Source of the DNA: Acidimicrobiales bacterium
Lineage (GTDB): Bacteria > Actinomycetota > Acidimicrobiia > Acidimicrobiales > MedAcidi-G1
Reading direction: 5' to 3'
Length of the DNA: 64,000 nt
Assembly (NCBI GenBank): GCA_022452145.1
Contig: JAKURY010000007.1
Span: forward strand, 31,189-95,188
Positions 44,502 to 53,893 of this stretch are shown here, piece after piece. The notes beneath the pieces are model-generated. The model saw only the letters and a list, made by a program, of their open reading frames with translations. It did not search any database and had not been told where the DNA came from. The first letter of the stretch is position 1. Each line of letters begins with the position of its first letter. The translations under genes were made by a program, and so were the position numbers.

Positions 44502-46408
44502 CAGTCCTTCCCGGCGAATCGCAGCCGGAGCAAGGCTTCCACGTCCATCTCCTCGTGCGGCTCGGTGGCCCGGTCACGTTGGTGCTCCAGCAGGACCCGA
44601 GCCGCCTCCGGTGGAACCGGCAGCTGGTCCGGCCCAGACCCGGTTCCCGTCGGGCCGGCCCACACGGTGCAGGACAGGACGTGTTCACCCGGTTCGAGGT
44701 CGCCCTGGAGGACGGGCACCGCGGTGGACGGGGCCAGCATCCCGGCGTTGGGCGGCAACGGTCGTACCGAACCGGTCCGGCTCCCGTCGCCGTCCACGAG
44801 CCCACTGCGATCGTGCACCGTCCGAACCTCGACGGCGCCGTCGGACAGCACGACCTCGACGTCCGACGGACCCTCGGTGAGGCGGATCGATTCGACGGCC
44901 ACCGCGAAGCCCGTCTCGACGACGGACAGGGCACGCCCGGTGCGGATGAGGTGGAGGCGGTGGTGGCAGGTCGCTCCCCCGGCCAGCACGGTGTCGACCA
45001 CCACGTCGGGCCACGGACGCCACCTCGACCACAGCATCGGACCGTCGACCGGGTCGTCCTGGATGAACGCCTCCTCGACCCGGGAGCGGCTCTGCCGGTC
45101 CGCCCCGTCAACCAGGACGATCGTGGAGTCAGTCATCGGGGCGCCGTAGTGGAACTCGACCTCGCCGCCGAACCCGTAGCGCGAGGAGTAGGCGAACTTC
45201 TCGTACTTGGCCGCCGTCTGCTCGATGAACCGGACACGCGACGACCGCTTCCCCGACAGGGCGACGGCATGGTTCTCGTCCCGGTCGAGGATCCAGCCGG
45301 CCGGCGGCTGGGCCACCGGGCGATCCAGTGGGGGTTGCGGGCCCTCGTCCGCCGTCCAGAACGGGTGGTCGTCAGGGGCGGCCACTGCCGCGAACGCCTT
45401 CATGGCCCAGTAGGGCGACCCCGCCGAGTTGTAGCCCTCGGCGAGGCGTCGGTTGTCGTACCCGTATCCGATGGACAGGACACCGTCGCGGTCCGAGATC
45501 GGCCGGTCGGCCCACCAGCGCAGATGGCGGGCCCAGTGGCCGCGGGCCTCGTCCCACGGCACGCCCTCGACGTCGGCCAGGGCATAGGCCCCCCACAGGC
45601 TGGACTGGGCGAACCGGTAGGTCATGCTCCGGCCGTACGGGATGCCGGCGCCGTCGGGGCCAAACCAGTGGCAGAACTCGGGGCCGAACACCCGGGCTCG
45701 TTCCAGGTACCGGCCCGCCGCTTCTCGGTCGCCGAGCCCGGAGGCGTGGAGTACCAGTCCGTAGGTGTGGAAGGCGAACGGTAGGTACCAGTCGACGTTG
45801 CCGAGCACGCCGTCCCGGTACCAGCCGTCGGACACGTGGTACTCCTCGATCCGCTCGACGGACCGCTGTGCGGCAGCCGGATCGCCCGGAGCGCCGATCC
45901 GTTCCCGACCAACGTGGACCAACAGCCTGAAGAACTGCCAGTTGTTGGCTGCCGGCTCGAACTCGTCGATTCCGTCCAGCCATGCCAGCACCCGCTCCTT
46001 CGCCCCGTCGCCGAGCGGGTCCCAGAAGTGCTCGGGGGTGAAGGCAATGGCGAAGCCGACGGCCGCCATCTCGACCATCCTCTGGTCGGTGTCCCCGGTG
46101 CAGGCCCCCCAGTACTCCCCACCGTCCGGGTCGGTGCCGGCGACCAGGCCCTCGCACCACCGGTCCCAGTGGTCGAAGTGCCCGCCACCGACAACCAAGG
46201 GCACGATCCCGTAGAGCGGTCGGGCATACCCCTCCAGCTCGGCCACCCGCCGGGGGAACAACGCTGCACCACTCCCCAGGCGGACCCTGGCGCCGCCCGG
46301 TGACATGTGGGGGAGGACCGGTTCGACCAGGTCGCGGACGGCCTGCTGGGCATCGGCCTTCGTGGCGAACAGGTTGCCGGCCATCGGGTTGGCCCGGGGA
46401 TCAGGCAT
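44501..46408 (-). CDS. DUF2264-family protein (probable glycan-processing alpha/alpha toroid)
   Basis: A 635-residue protein. ELEGYARPLYGIVPLVVGGG, ANNWQFFRLLVHVGRERIG, NVDWYLPFAFHTYGLVLHA and EGYNSAGSPYWAMKAF are hallmarks of DUF2264, a poorly studied family with an alpha/alpha toroid N-terminus like some polysaccharide lyases and a beta-rich C-terminus. No signal peptide is seen, so it would act on small intracellular glycosides. It overlaps the isomerase gene by eight bases. Confidence 0.83.
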   Translation of the reverse strand: MPDPRANPMAGNLFATKADAQQAVRDLVEPVLPHMSPGGARVRLGSGAALFPRRVAELEGYARPLYGIVPLVVGGGHFDHWDRWCEGLVAGTDPDGGEYWGACTGDTDQRMVEMAAVGFAIAFTPEHFWDPLGDGAKERVLAWLDGIDEFEPAANNWQFFRLLVHVGRERIGAPGDPAAAQRSVERIEEYHVSDGWYRDGVLGNVDWYLPFAFHTYGLVLHASGLGDREAAGRYLERARVFGPEFCHWFGPDGAGIPYGRSMTYRFAQSSLWGAYALADVEGVPWDEARGHWARHLRWWADRPISDRDGVLSIGYGYDNRRLAEGYNSAGSPYWAMKAFAAVAAPDDHPFWTADEGPQPPLDRPVAQPPAGWILDRDENHAVALSGKRSSRVRFIEQTAAKYEKFAYSSRYGFGGEVEFHYGAPMTDSTIVLVDGADRQSRSRVEEAFIQDDPVDGPMLWSRWRPWPDVVVDTVLAGGATCHHRLHLIRTGRALSVVETGFAVAVESIRLTEGPSDVEVVLSDGAVEVRTVHDRSGLVDGDGSRTGSVRPLPPNAGMLAPSTAVPVLQGDLEPGEHVLSCTVWAGPTGTGSGPDQLPVPPEAARVLLEHQRDRATEPHEEMDVEALLRLRFAGKD

Positions 46409-47201
46409 CGGTGGGCTCCCCGGCCCCCAGCCAGGTTCGTAGCGTCACCGCGTCACCCGGCAGGTTGGCCGGGTCGTCGTCTAGTACGTACTCGAGGAAG
46501 GCGTAGCGCTCCCTACCGCCGTCGGTCCACGGGTCCGGGCCGCTGGGCTCCTCCAGGGCCCGTTCCCAGACCCCGGCACCATCGGCCAGCGGCTGCCGGT
46601 CGTCGAACCCGGTTCCCCAGGAGAAAACGTGGAGGTGGGAAAGCCGTGGGCGGACTGCCGCCAGTTCCTCCAGGGCCGACGCATCGTCGAGTGACGGGTT
46701 GGGCTGCCAGTAGGTGAACAGGTTCGGCCTATTCACGGCAGACAACAGGTCGAGAGTCGATGCCGCCGTCTCGGTGAGCGTCCCCGGATGGAATTCGAGC
46801 GACGTGGTCAGGCCCCTCTCAGCAGCCACGGCCGCTAGGGCGTCAACGCCGGCGGCGACCTCCTCCCGTTCGGTCGCCGGCGCGTCGGGGAGCACGCCGA
46901 ACGGAGCCCAGATCCGCAGGTTGGTGACCCCGAGAGCGCCCGCCGTGTCGGCGGCCCGGGCACCGTCGTCAGTCGTGGACCGGCCGGCCATCAGGTACGT
47001 CCCGTAGGACGGGCAGGCCAACCCCGCTTCGGCGCACCGTCGGCCCATCGCGGTGGCCCGACCCAGGTCACCGACCTGCACGTGCACGTCGGCCCCCCAT
47101 TCGATTCCGGCCAGCCCCGCGTCGGCGGCCGCCGTGAGGACCTCCTCGGCGGCCAGGGTCCGGAAGGTGATCGAGCAGAGCCCGGCCTTCACCCTGGTCA
47201 C
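46401..47201 (-). CDS. Sugar phosphate isomerase/epimerase (xylose-isomerase-like TIM barrel)
   Basis: A 266-residue AP endonuclease 2-type TIM barrel. AAADAGLAGIEWGADVHVQV, GLTTSLEFHPGTLTETAAS and LSHLHVFSWG are typical, with Glu and His metal ligands. It should isomerise, epimerise or dehydrate a sugar or inositol-like compound. It starts with GTG at 47201, overlapping the dehydrogenase stop (GTGA). Confidence 0.85.
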   Translation of the reverse strand: MTRVKAGLCSITFRTLAAEEVLTAAADAGLAGIEWGADVHVQVGDLGRATAMGRRCAEAGLACPSYGTYLMAGRSTTDDGARAADTAGALGVTNLRIWAPFGVLPDAPATEREEVAAGVDALAAVAAERGLTTSLEFHPGTLTETAASTLDLLSAVNRPNLFTYWQPNPSLDDASALEELAAVRPRLSHLHVFSWGTGFDDRQPLADGAGVWERALEEPSGPDPWTDGGRERYAFLEYVLDDDPANLPGDAVTLRTWLGAGEPTDA

Positions 47202-48196
47202 GCGATCCGGTCCATGGCGTCCCGGGTCACCGGGTGAAGCGGCGGTCGTCCGGCCACGAAGCGCTCGACCTCGGTGACGGCCAGGTCACCCATGCGGGCG
47301 ACCTCGCTGCCCATCGACCCCGCGATGTGCGGGGTGAGCACGACGTTGGGAAGGTCGTAGAGCGGGGATTCGCTCGGAACCGGCTCGGGGTCAGGGGTGT
47401 CCACGAAGGCGTTGAGTCGCCCCGAGACGAGCTCAGCCGTCAGGGCGTCGGTATCGACCAGCCCGCCCCGGGCGGTGTTCAACAGCCAGGCACCGTCCCG
47501 CATGGTGGCCAGTTGATCGGCGCCGACCATGTGGCGGGTGGACGCCAGGAGCGGGGCGTGGAGGGACACCAGGTCGGAGGAGGCCAGCAGTTCGTCCATG
47601 TCCACGAGTTCCACCCCCAGCTCCAGTGCCTCCCTGTCGGTCAGGTACGGGTCGGCGACCACCACCTCGACATCGAGGCTTCGAAGTCGTTCGATCACCA
47701 ACCTTCCGATGGTCGAGGCACCCACCAGGCCTATGCGGCGGCCCCGGCTGCCCATCCGCGCCTGGTCGACAACGGCCGTACGGCCCCTCGCATCCCGATG
47801 CCTATCGCGGACGGCAAACACGTCCTTGGTGATCATGATGATGGCGGCGAACGTGAATTCGGCAACGGGGACGGCGTTAGCCGAGGCGGCCGAGGTGACG
47901 ACGATGCTCCGGTCCCACAACGACTCGGTGACCAGCGACCGGACGGTGCCGGCAGCGTGTGCCACGAGCCGAAGTCTCGGGAGTGTGACCAGGCATTCGG
48001 CACCCAACATCGGACACCCCCATCCGGTCACCAGCACCTCGACGGTGCTGGGAACCTCGGTCGCGGTTGCGAAAGCGACAGGCGCCACCAGGTCGACCAC
48101 CGACTCGAGGCGCCCACGGGCATCGACCGACAGGACGAGCGCCTCCAGTCCGGGGAGCATCAGCAGTGCGGCAGGCGGCCGATCGATGGCGGGCAT
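47198..48196 (-). CDS. D-isomer-specific 2-hydroxyacid dehydrogenase
   Basis: A 332-residue NAD(P)-dependent dehydrogenase. The Rossmann loop is RRIGLVGASTIGRLVIERL; catalytic Arg is in LLNTARGGLVDTDAL, Glu in TPDPEPVPSESPLYDLPN and His in VVLTPHIAGS. It should reduce a 2-keto acid or oxidise a 2-hydroxy acid or sugar acid. It is the first gene of the five-gene operon, divergent from paaZ. Confidence 0.9.
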   Translation of the reverse strand: MPAIDRPPAALLMLPGLEALVLSVDARGRLESVVDLVAPVAFATATEVPSTVEVLVTGWGCPMLGAECLVTLPRLRLVAHAAGTVRSLVTESLWDRSIVVTSAASANAVPVAEFTFAAIIMITKDVFAVRDRHRDARGRTAVVDQARMGSRGRRIGLVGASTIGRLVIERLRSLDVEVVVADPYLTDREALELGVELVDMDELLASSDLVSLHAPLLASTRHMVGADQLATMRDGAWLLNTARGGLVDTDALTAELVSGRLNAFVDTPDPEPVPSESPLYDLPNVVLTPHIAGSMGSEVARMGDLAVTEVERFVAGRPPLHPVTRDAMDRIA

Positions 48197-48256
48197 GGCA
48201 TCCCATGGTCGCCCACTCCCCCATCAGAGGCCAATACACGTCGATCTGCGGCGACG

Positions 48257-48285
48257 TCTTGCCGAAAGTAATCAAAGGTTATACG
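48257..48285 (+). promoter_or_regulatory. Promoter of the paa operon
   Basis: TCTTGC (48257-48262) and TATACG (48280-48285) are 17 bases apart, predicting a start near 48292 and a short leader with GGGAG before the paaZ GTG. I see no clear PaaR-type operator. Confidence 0.5.
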
Positions 48286-48325
48286 ATCAGGTTGAGGTGG
48301 TAACCCCCGGACGACGGGAGCAGCG

Positions 48326-50377
48326 GTGCACACACTGGAGAGCCACGTGCAGGGCGCCTGGCATGCGCCCTCGGCCGAGGGGGTCGTCACACGCCACGCT
48401 GTCACCGGCCGGCCAGTCGCCGCCGTGTCCAGCGACGGGGTCGACTTCGGCGCCATCGCCGCCTACGCCCGCGACGTCGGCGGTCCTGCCCTGCGGTCCA
48501 TGACGTTCCACGAGCGGGCGGCGCTGCTCAAGGCCCTCGGCCAGCACCTCATGGCCGAGAAGGAAGGTCTCTATGCCCTATCCACGGCCACCGGGGCGAC
48601 CCGGAACGACTCGTGGATCGACATCGAGGGTGGAGCCGGCGTGCTGCTGGGCTACGCCTCGAGGGGCCGCCGTGAGCTACCCGACGGCCACGTCCTCCTG
48701 GATGGCGAACCCGAGATGCTGGCCCGTGACGGTTCGTTCATCGCCGCCCACATTGCAACAGCGCGCCACGGCGTGGCCATCCAGGTCAACGCCTTCAACT
48801 TCCCGTGCTGGGGCGCCCTCGAGAAGCTGGCCCCAGCCCTGCTGGCCGGCATGCCCACCATCATCAAGCCGGCGACCCCGACCGCCTTCCTGACCGAGGC
48901 CATGGTGCGTTGCATCGTGGAGTCCGGGATACTCCCCGACGGGGCCCTCCAGCTGGTGTGTGGCGGCGTCGGCGACCTGTTCGACCACCTCGGTGGCCAG
49001 GACCTGGTCGGGTTCACCGGCTCGGCCACCACCGCAGCGCACCTGCGGACGCAGCCGACGCTGGTAAAGCGCTCGGTCCGGTTCAACGCCGAGGCCGATT
49101 CGCTGAACGCAGCCATCCTCGGATCTGCTGCCACGCCGGGCACCGACGAGTTCGACCTGTTCGTGGCCGAGGTCGTCAGGGAGATGACTGTCAAGGCCGG
49201 CCAGAAGTGCACGGCCATCCGCCGGATCCTGGTCCCAACCCCGCAACTCGATACGGCGACCGAGGCCATCGCCTCCGCGTTGGCCGAGGTGCGGACCGGT
49301 GATCCGACCGACGAAGCCACCGACATGGGAGCCCTCGTGGGCATCGCCCAGCGCAACGAGGTGGCCGCCGCGGTCACCACGTTGCGAACTGCTGCCGAGG
49401 TCGTCGTCGACACCTGCACCTTCCACGAGGTCGACCCGTCGGTCGGCGCCTTCCTCGCCCCGACGCTGCTACGTGCCACCGATCCCGATGCACCGGCCAT
49501 CCACGCCACGGAAGCGTTCGGACCGGTAGCCACCCTCGTCGGCTACGAAGGACCGGACGACGCGGTCCGGCTGGCCGCACTCGGCGAGGGCAGCCTCGTG
49601 GCATCGGTCTACAGCGGTGATGCCGACGAGGCCGCGGCCATCACCCTCGGCATCGCCGCCCACCATGGCCGGGTCCACGTTGTCGACGCCTCGGTGGCCA
49701 CCAGCAGCACCGGCCACGGCTCGCCACTCCCCATGCTCGTGCACGGCGGCCCCGGACGTGCCGGCGGTGGTGAGGAGATGGGCGGACTGCGCGGCCTCAG
49801 GCACCACCTCCAGACCACCGCCGTGCAGGGCTCACCCGACGTGCTCACGGCCGTCACCGGCCAGTGGATGCCCGGTGCGACTCGCCACGTCGACAGGGGC
49901 CATCCGTTCCGACTGCACTTCGACGACCTGGAGGTGGGCACTGCGCTCCGCACGGGTTCGCGCACCGTCACCCTCGACGACATCGAGGGCTTCGCCGAGT
50001 CCACCGGAGACCACTTCTACGCTCACATGGACGAAGAGGCGGCGGCGGCCAGCCCGATCTTCGGCGGACGGGTCGCCCACGGCTACCTGGTGCTGTCGCT
50101 GGCCGCCGGCCTGTTCGTGTGGCCCGATCCCGGGCCCGTGCTGGCCAACTACGGCATCGACCGCTGCCGTTTCGCCAAGCCCACCTACCCCGGTGACACC
50201 CTGACCGTCTGGCTGACCGCCAAGCGCAAGACCCTGCGGGCCGGAGCCGGCTACGGCGAGGTGGCGTGGGACGCCCAGGTCCTCAACCAGGGCGACGAGG
50301 TGGTCGCCGCCTACGACGTGCTGACAATGGTGGCCAACAGACCCGGCCTGAACGGCGCACCGGAAGAGACGGCCTGA
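48326..50377 (+). CDS. paaZ: PaaZ, bifunctional ring-opening enzyme (MaoC-type hydratase and aldehyde dehydrogenase)
   Basis: A 683-residue protein. Residues about 1-520 are an aldehyde dehydrogenase with Glu256 (FNAEADSLN) and catalytic Cys295 (AGQKCTAIRR). Residues about 530-660 are an (R)-specific MaoC hydratase (ESTGDHFYAHMDEEAAAASP, GGRVAHGYLVLSL). It opens oxepin-CoA and oxidises the resulting aldehyde in phenylacetate degradation. The GTG at 48326 has a GGGAG site. It heads the operon. Confidence 0.94.
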   Translation: MHTLESHVQGAWHAPSAEGVVTRHAVTGRPVAAVSSDGVDFGAIAAYARDVGGPALRSMTFHERAALLKALGQHLMAEKEGLYALSTATGATRNDSWIDIEGGAGVLLGYASRGRRELPDGHVLLDGEPEMLARDGSFIAAHIATARHGVAIQVNAFNFPCWGALEKLAPALLAGMPTIIKPATPTAFLTEAMVRCIVESGILPDGALQLVCGGVGDLFDHLGGQDLVGFTGSATTAAHLRTQPTLVKRSVRFNAEADSLNAAILGSAATPGTDEFDLFVAEVVREMTVKAGQKCTAIRRILVPTPQLDTATEAIASALAEVRTGDPTDEATDMGALVGIAQRNEVAAAVTTLRTAAEVVVDTCTFHEVDPSVGAFLAPTLLRATDPDAPAIHATEAFGPVATLVGYEGPDDAVRLAALGEGSLVASVYSGDADEAAAITLGIAAHHGRVHVVDASVATSSTGHGSPLPMLVHGGPGRAGGGEEMGGLRGLRHHLQTTAVQGSPDVLTAVTGQWMPGATRHVDRGHPFRLHFDDLEVGTALRTGSRTVTLDDIEGFAESTGDHFYAHMDEEAAAASPIFGGRVAHGYLVLSLAAGLFVWPDPGPVLANYGIDRCRFAKPTYPGDTLTVWLTAKRKTLRAGAGYGEVAWDAQVLNQGDEVVAAYDVLTMVANRPGLNGAPEETA

Positions 50378-51303
50378 TGGGCCGCAGCTGGGAGTCCATG
50401 GACGACTTCGAGGCCTTCCTGGACGACGGCGGGATCGTCGAGGTGGACGACGACATGCCCGACACCTACCGGCGGGCCGTGTTCGCCTTCATCGAGATGC
50501 ACGCCAACTCTGAGATCATGGGTGGCCTCACCGAACGGGAGTGGATACCCAAGACCCCGGGCCTGCGCCACAAGATGTCGGTGCTGGCCAAGACGCAGGA
50601 CGAGATAGGGCACGGCCACCTCCTCTACATGGTGGCCGCCGACATGGCCATCAAGACCCGGCGGGAGATGCTCGAGGACCTGTTCGCCGGAAGGTCGAAG
50701 TTCCACAACGTGTTCCACTACCGGGCCAAGACGTGGGGCGACCAGGTCGCCATCTCGTTCCTGGTCGACTCTGCGGCGCTTGCCAGCCAGCAGGCGGTTC
50801 TCAAGAACTGCTCCTACGGCCCGTACCGTCGGATCCTCCGGCGAATCGTCGCCGAGGAGGGGTTCCACATGCGGATGGGCGAGGAGCGGATGATGCTCAT
50901 CGCCGAGGGGACCGAGGTCCAACGGGTGATGTTCCAGCAGTCGATCGACGACTGGTGGTGGCCGTCTCTCCAACTCTTCGGCCCCGACTCGAAGCCCGGC
51001 GACCAGTTGCTGCGCTGGCACATCAAGTCGGAGCGCAACGAGGTGCTGCGGGCACGCTGGGTGCAGAAGTACGCCCCCCTGCTGACGTCCTACGGGTTCA
51101 CCATCCCGGACCCGGGCATGGTCCACGACGCCGACGCAGGTACCTGGACCTCCGGGCCCATCGACTGGGAGCCGCTGAAGAGGACCCTGGCCATGGGTGG
51201 ACCCGACTCGGCCCGGCGAATAGCCGAGGCGGCCGCCAGCTGGGTCGACACCCGATGGGTACGCCAGGCCCTGGACGAGGCTCCAGTGGGAGCGGCGGCA
51301 TGA
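50377..51303 (+). CDS. paaA: Phenylacetyl-CoA epoxidase, catalytic subunit PaaA
   Basis: A 308-residue diiron protein that epoxidises phenylacetyl-CoA. The ExxH-type iron ligands are in KTQDEIGHGHLLY and IVAEEGFHMRMGEERM. The ATG at 50377 shares a base with the paaZ stop (TGATG). Confidence 0.96.
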   Translation: MGRSWESMDDFEAFLDDGGIVEVDDDMPDTYRRAVFAFIEMHANSEIMGGLTEREWIPKTPGLRHKMSVLAKTQDEIGHGHLLYMVAADMAIKTRREMLEDLFAGRSKFHNVFHYRAKTWGDQVAISFLVDSAALASQQAVLKNCSYGPYRRILRRIVAEEGFHMRMGEERMMLIAEGTEVQRVMFQQSIDDWWWPSLQLFGPDSKPGDQLLRWHIKSERNEVLRARWVQKYAPLLTSYGFTIPDPGMVHDADAGTWTSGPIDWEPLKRTLAMGGPDSARRIAEAAASWVDTRWVRQALDEAPVGAAA

Positions 51304-51761
51304 CTGACGCCCTCCGGGAGCGGGTCCGCTCGGCGGTTGCCGCCGTCGACGACCCCGAGTACCCCGGCATCTCCATCACCGACCTCGGCCTGGTGGAGGC
51401 CCTAGACGTCACCCCCGACGGCGACGTGGTGGTCGGCCTCATACCCACCTTCTCCGGATGCCCGGCGCTCTCGATGATCGCAGATGACGTCCGTTCCGCC
51501 GTCGCCGGCCTGGACGGGGTGACCACGGTGGACGTCCGGTGGCTGGGTGCCCCCGTCTGGACCATCGACCGGGTCACCGACGTGGCGCGGGCCACCATGG
51601 CCCGGGAGTTCACCGTGGCGGTCCGCATCGGTCGGGAGCCGGTGTCCTGCCCGCGCTGTGGATCGTCCACCATGGAGGACTCGATGTTCGGACCCAGCCG
51701 CTGCCGGGCGGTGCACGTCTGTCCGTCGTGCGCCGAGGTCGTCGAAGTGATGCGGGCCTAG
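51300..51761 (+). CDS. paaD: PaaD, phenylacetyl-CoA epoxidase maturation protein
   Basis: A 153-residue PaaD/PaaJ protein. The N-terminal DUF59-like part is VDDPEYPGISITDLGLV with TFSGCPALSMIADDV; the C-terminus has a zinc-ribbon-like CPRCGS...CPSC. It probably helps assemble the metal centre. It overlaps paaA as ATGA. Confidence 0.93.
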   Translation: MTDALRERVRSAVAAVDDPEYPGISITDLGLVEALDVTPDGDVVVGLIPTFSGCPALSMIADDVRSAVAGLDGVTTVDVRWLGAPVWTIDRVTDVARATMAREFTVAVRIGREPVSCPRCGSSTMEDSMFGPSRCRAVHVCPSCAEVVEVMRA

Positions 51762-51771
51762 GGGGCGGAGG

Positions 51772-52074
51772 ATGCGGCGCTACGAGGTGTTCCTGAAGAA
51801 GGACGGCAAGGACGAATACCGGCACGCCGGGTCCCTGGATGCCCCCGACGACGGCCTGGCCCTGCTGCTTGCCCGGGAGAGCTACCTGCGCCGCGCAGAG
51901 GGCGACCGCCTCTGGCTCGTCGACCGCGACCACATCATCGTGGGTGACGGGGAGTTCGTGGCCCCCAACGCCGACAAGCCCCACCGTCACAACGACGGCG
52001 AGCGCATAGCCGCCCGCCGGAAGAGGCTCCGCGCCGAGGCCGGGCAGGACACCGGACCCGGGGAGGTCGGGTGA
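51772..52074 (+). CDS. paaB: Phenylacetyl-CoA epoxidase subunit PaaB
   Basis: A 100-residue PaaB with RRYEVFLKKDGKDEYRHAGS and ARESYLRRAEGDRLWLV. It bridges epoxidase subunits. GGCGGAGG sits before the ATG. The gene order here is A-D-B-C instead of the common A-B-C-D. Confidence 0.94.
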   Translation: MRRYEVFLKKDGKDEYRHAGSLDAPDDGLALLLARESYLRRAEGDRLWLVDRDHIIVGDGEFVAPNADKPHRHNDGERIAARRKRLRAEAGQDTGPGEVG

Positions 52075-52838
52075 GCGGCCTGGGCGGAGGCACCCGGGAG
52101 TTCCTCCTGGCCTTCGCGGACGACGAGCACCTCATTGGTCAGCAGCACGCCGAATGGATAGGCATGGCGCCGTTCCTGGAGGAGGACCTGGCGTTCTGCT
52201 CCATCGCCCAGGACGAGCTGGGCCATGCGGCCTCCCTCTACGCCATCGTGGCCGGCGATGGCGACCCGGCCGGCGACGCCGTCGACGACCGGGCGATCGA
52301 CGACCTGGCATTCCACCGCGAACCCAGGGACTGGCGATCGGCACAGTTCGTGGAGGTGGCCTCGACCGACTGGGCCCACGCGCTGGCCCGCCACTGGCTG
52401 TACGACGCCGCAGAGGAACTCCGCTGGGCCCTGGTAGCCGATTCCACGCTCACCCCGCTGGCCTACGCGGCGCAGCGTGCCTGCCGGGAGGAATCGTTCC
52501 ACCTGCGCCATGCCGACGGCCTGCTCGACCTGCTGCTGCCGGTCTCGGACAGCGGCGACCGGATCCGGGCCGCAGTGGTGGACCTCCTCCCGCTGTCCCT
52601 CGGTTTGTTCGACCCCGTGGCCGGCGAGGCCGAGGCTGTGGCCGACGGCGTGGCCACGGCGCCGTTCGACACCCGCCTAGCCGCATGGACCGAACGGGTC
52701 CGGGGACGGTTCGGCATTGACCCGGCGACCGTCGCCAGGCCTGGCCACAGCGGGAGGACCGTACGGAGTCCCGACTTCGCCCCCCTCCTGGAGCGCATGC
52801 GCGAGGTCTTCGCCCTGGACCCGTCCGCCATCTGGTAG
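52071..52838 (+). CDS. paaC: Phenylacetyl-CoA epoxidase structural subunit PaaC
   Basis: A 255-residue ferritin-like protein. FLEEDLAFCSIAQDELGHAA and CREESFHLRHADGLL are family blocks. It forms the A-C core of the epoxidase. The GTG at 52071 overlaps the paaB stop. PaaE, the FAD/2Fe-2S reductase, does not follow. Confidence 0.93.
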   Translation: MSGLGGGTREFLLAFADDEHLIGQQHAEWIGMAPFLEEDLAFCSIAQDELGHAASLYAIVAGDGDPAGDAVDDRAIDDLAFHREPRDWRSAQFVEVASTDWAHALARHWLYDAAEELRWALVADSTLTPLAYAAQRACREESFHLRHADGLLDLLLPVSDSGDRIRAAVVDLLPLSLGLFDPVAGEAEAVADGVATAPFDTRLAAWTERVRGRFGIDPATVARPGHSGRTVRSPDFAPLLERMREVFALDPSAIW

Positions 52839-52886
52839 GTCGCTCGGGAACGAGCCTTCCGGGCGGGCGCGTTACGGTTCGCCACC

Positions 52887-53882
52887 ATGGTGCTTGGCCC
52901 CGACGAGGTGATCGTCGCAGACGACTACCACACGGCCGGCGAGCCCTTCCGGATCGTCGACCTCGGCCCCATGGAGGGCGACTCCGTCCTGGACCGACGT
53001 TCCTGGGCCATGTACAACCTCGACGACCACCGGCGTTTCCTCTGCAACGAGCCGCGTGGCCATGCCGACATGTACGGCGGCATGGTCGTCCCGCCCGACG
53101 ACCCCGACGGCGACGTGGGCGTCGTGTTCTTCCACAAGGACGGCTTCTCCACGGCCTGCGGCCACGGGACCATCGCCATGGCCACCTGGGCCATCGACAC
53201 GGGACGCATCCCCGCTCCGGACAGCGGCGAGGTGCCGATCGTGGTCGACGTACCGTCGGGCCGACTCCACACCGTCGCCATGGTCGAGGCAGGTCGGGTG
53301 GCATCCGTCCGGTTCACCAACGTCGTGTCGTTCGTATCGGCCACAGGGCTCGTCGTAGACACCTCGTTCGGGTCGGTAACAACTGAGATGTCGTTCGGGG
53401 GCGCCTTCTACGCCTCGGTCGCCATCGACGACCTCGGGCTGACCGCCACCGCCGACCGGGTGGACGACCTGATCACCCTGGGTCGGGAGGTCAAAGCCAC
53501 CCTCGACGACCATCCGACCACCGCACACCCGACCGACCACCGGTTGTCCGGACTCTACGGAACGATCATCCACGAGACCATCGGGGATGACCCCCTGCAG
53601 GAACGCAACGTGACGATCTTCGCCGACGGCCAGGTCGACCGGTCGCCGTGCGGATCCGGCACCTCGGCCCGACTGGCCCTTCTCCACCACCACGGTCGGA
53701 TCGCGGTCCATGCCCCGTTCGAGAACCACGGCGTGGCCGGAGGCACGTTCACCGGTCGGATAGTCGATGTCACCGGCGCCGGCGTAGTCACCACGGTCGA
53801 GGGCTCGGCCCACCGACACGCCACCAGCACATTCCACCTGGACCCCCACGACCCGATCGGGTTGGGGTTCGGGTTCCGCTGA
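52887..53882 (+). CDS. Proline racemase-family protein (hydroxyproline epimerase/dehydratase type)
   Basis: A 331-residue diaminopimelate-epimerase-fold protein. Both catalytic cysteines are present, in FSTACGHGT and RSPCGSGTSAR. Racemases and 4-hydroxyproline epimerases have Cys at both places, whereas trans-3-hydroxyproline dehydratase usually has Thr at the second, but the ornithine cyclodeaminase-like neighbour often pairs with the dehydratase. TACGGT at 52873-52878, eight bases before the ATG, is a likely -10 box for a leaderless message. Confidence 0.88.
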   Translation: MVLGPDEVIVADDYHTAGEPFRIVDLGPMEGDSVLDRRSWAMYNLDDHRRFLCNEPRGHADMYGGMVVPPDDPDGDVGVVFFHKDGFSTACGHGTIAMATWAIDTGRIPAPDSGEVPIVVDVPSGRLHTVAMVEAGRVASVRFTNVVSFVSATGLVVDTSFGSVTTEMSFGGAFYASVAIDDLGLTATADRVDDLITLGREVKATLDDHPTTAHPTDHRLSGLYGTIIHETIGDDPLQERNVTIFADGQVDRSPCGSGTSARLALLHHHGRIAVHAPFENHGVAGGTFTGRIVDVTGAGVVTTVEGSAHRHATSTFHLDPHDPIGLGFGFR

Positions 53883-53893
53883 TCGACGGAGCG

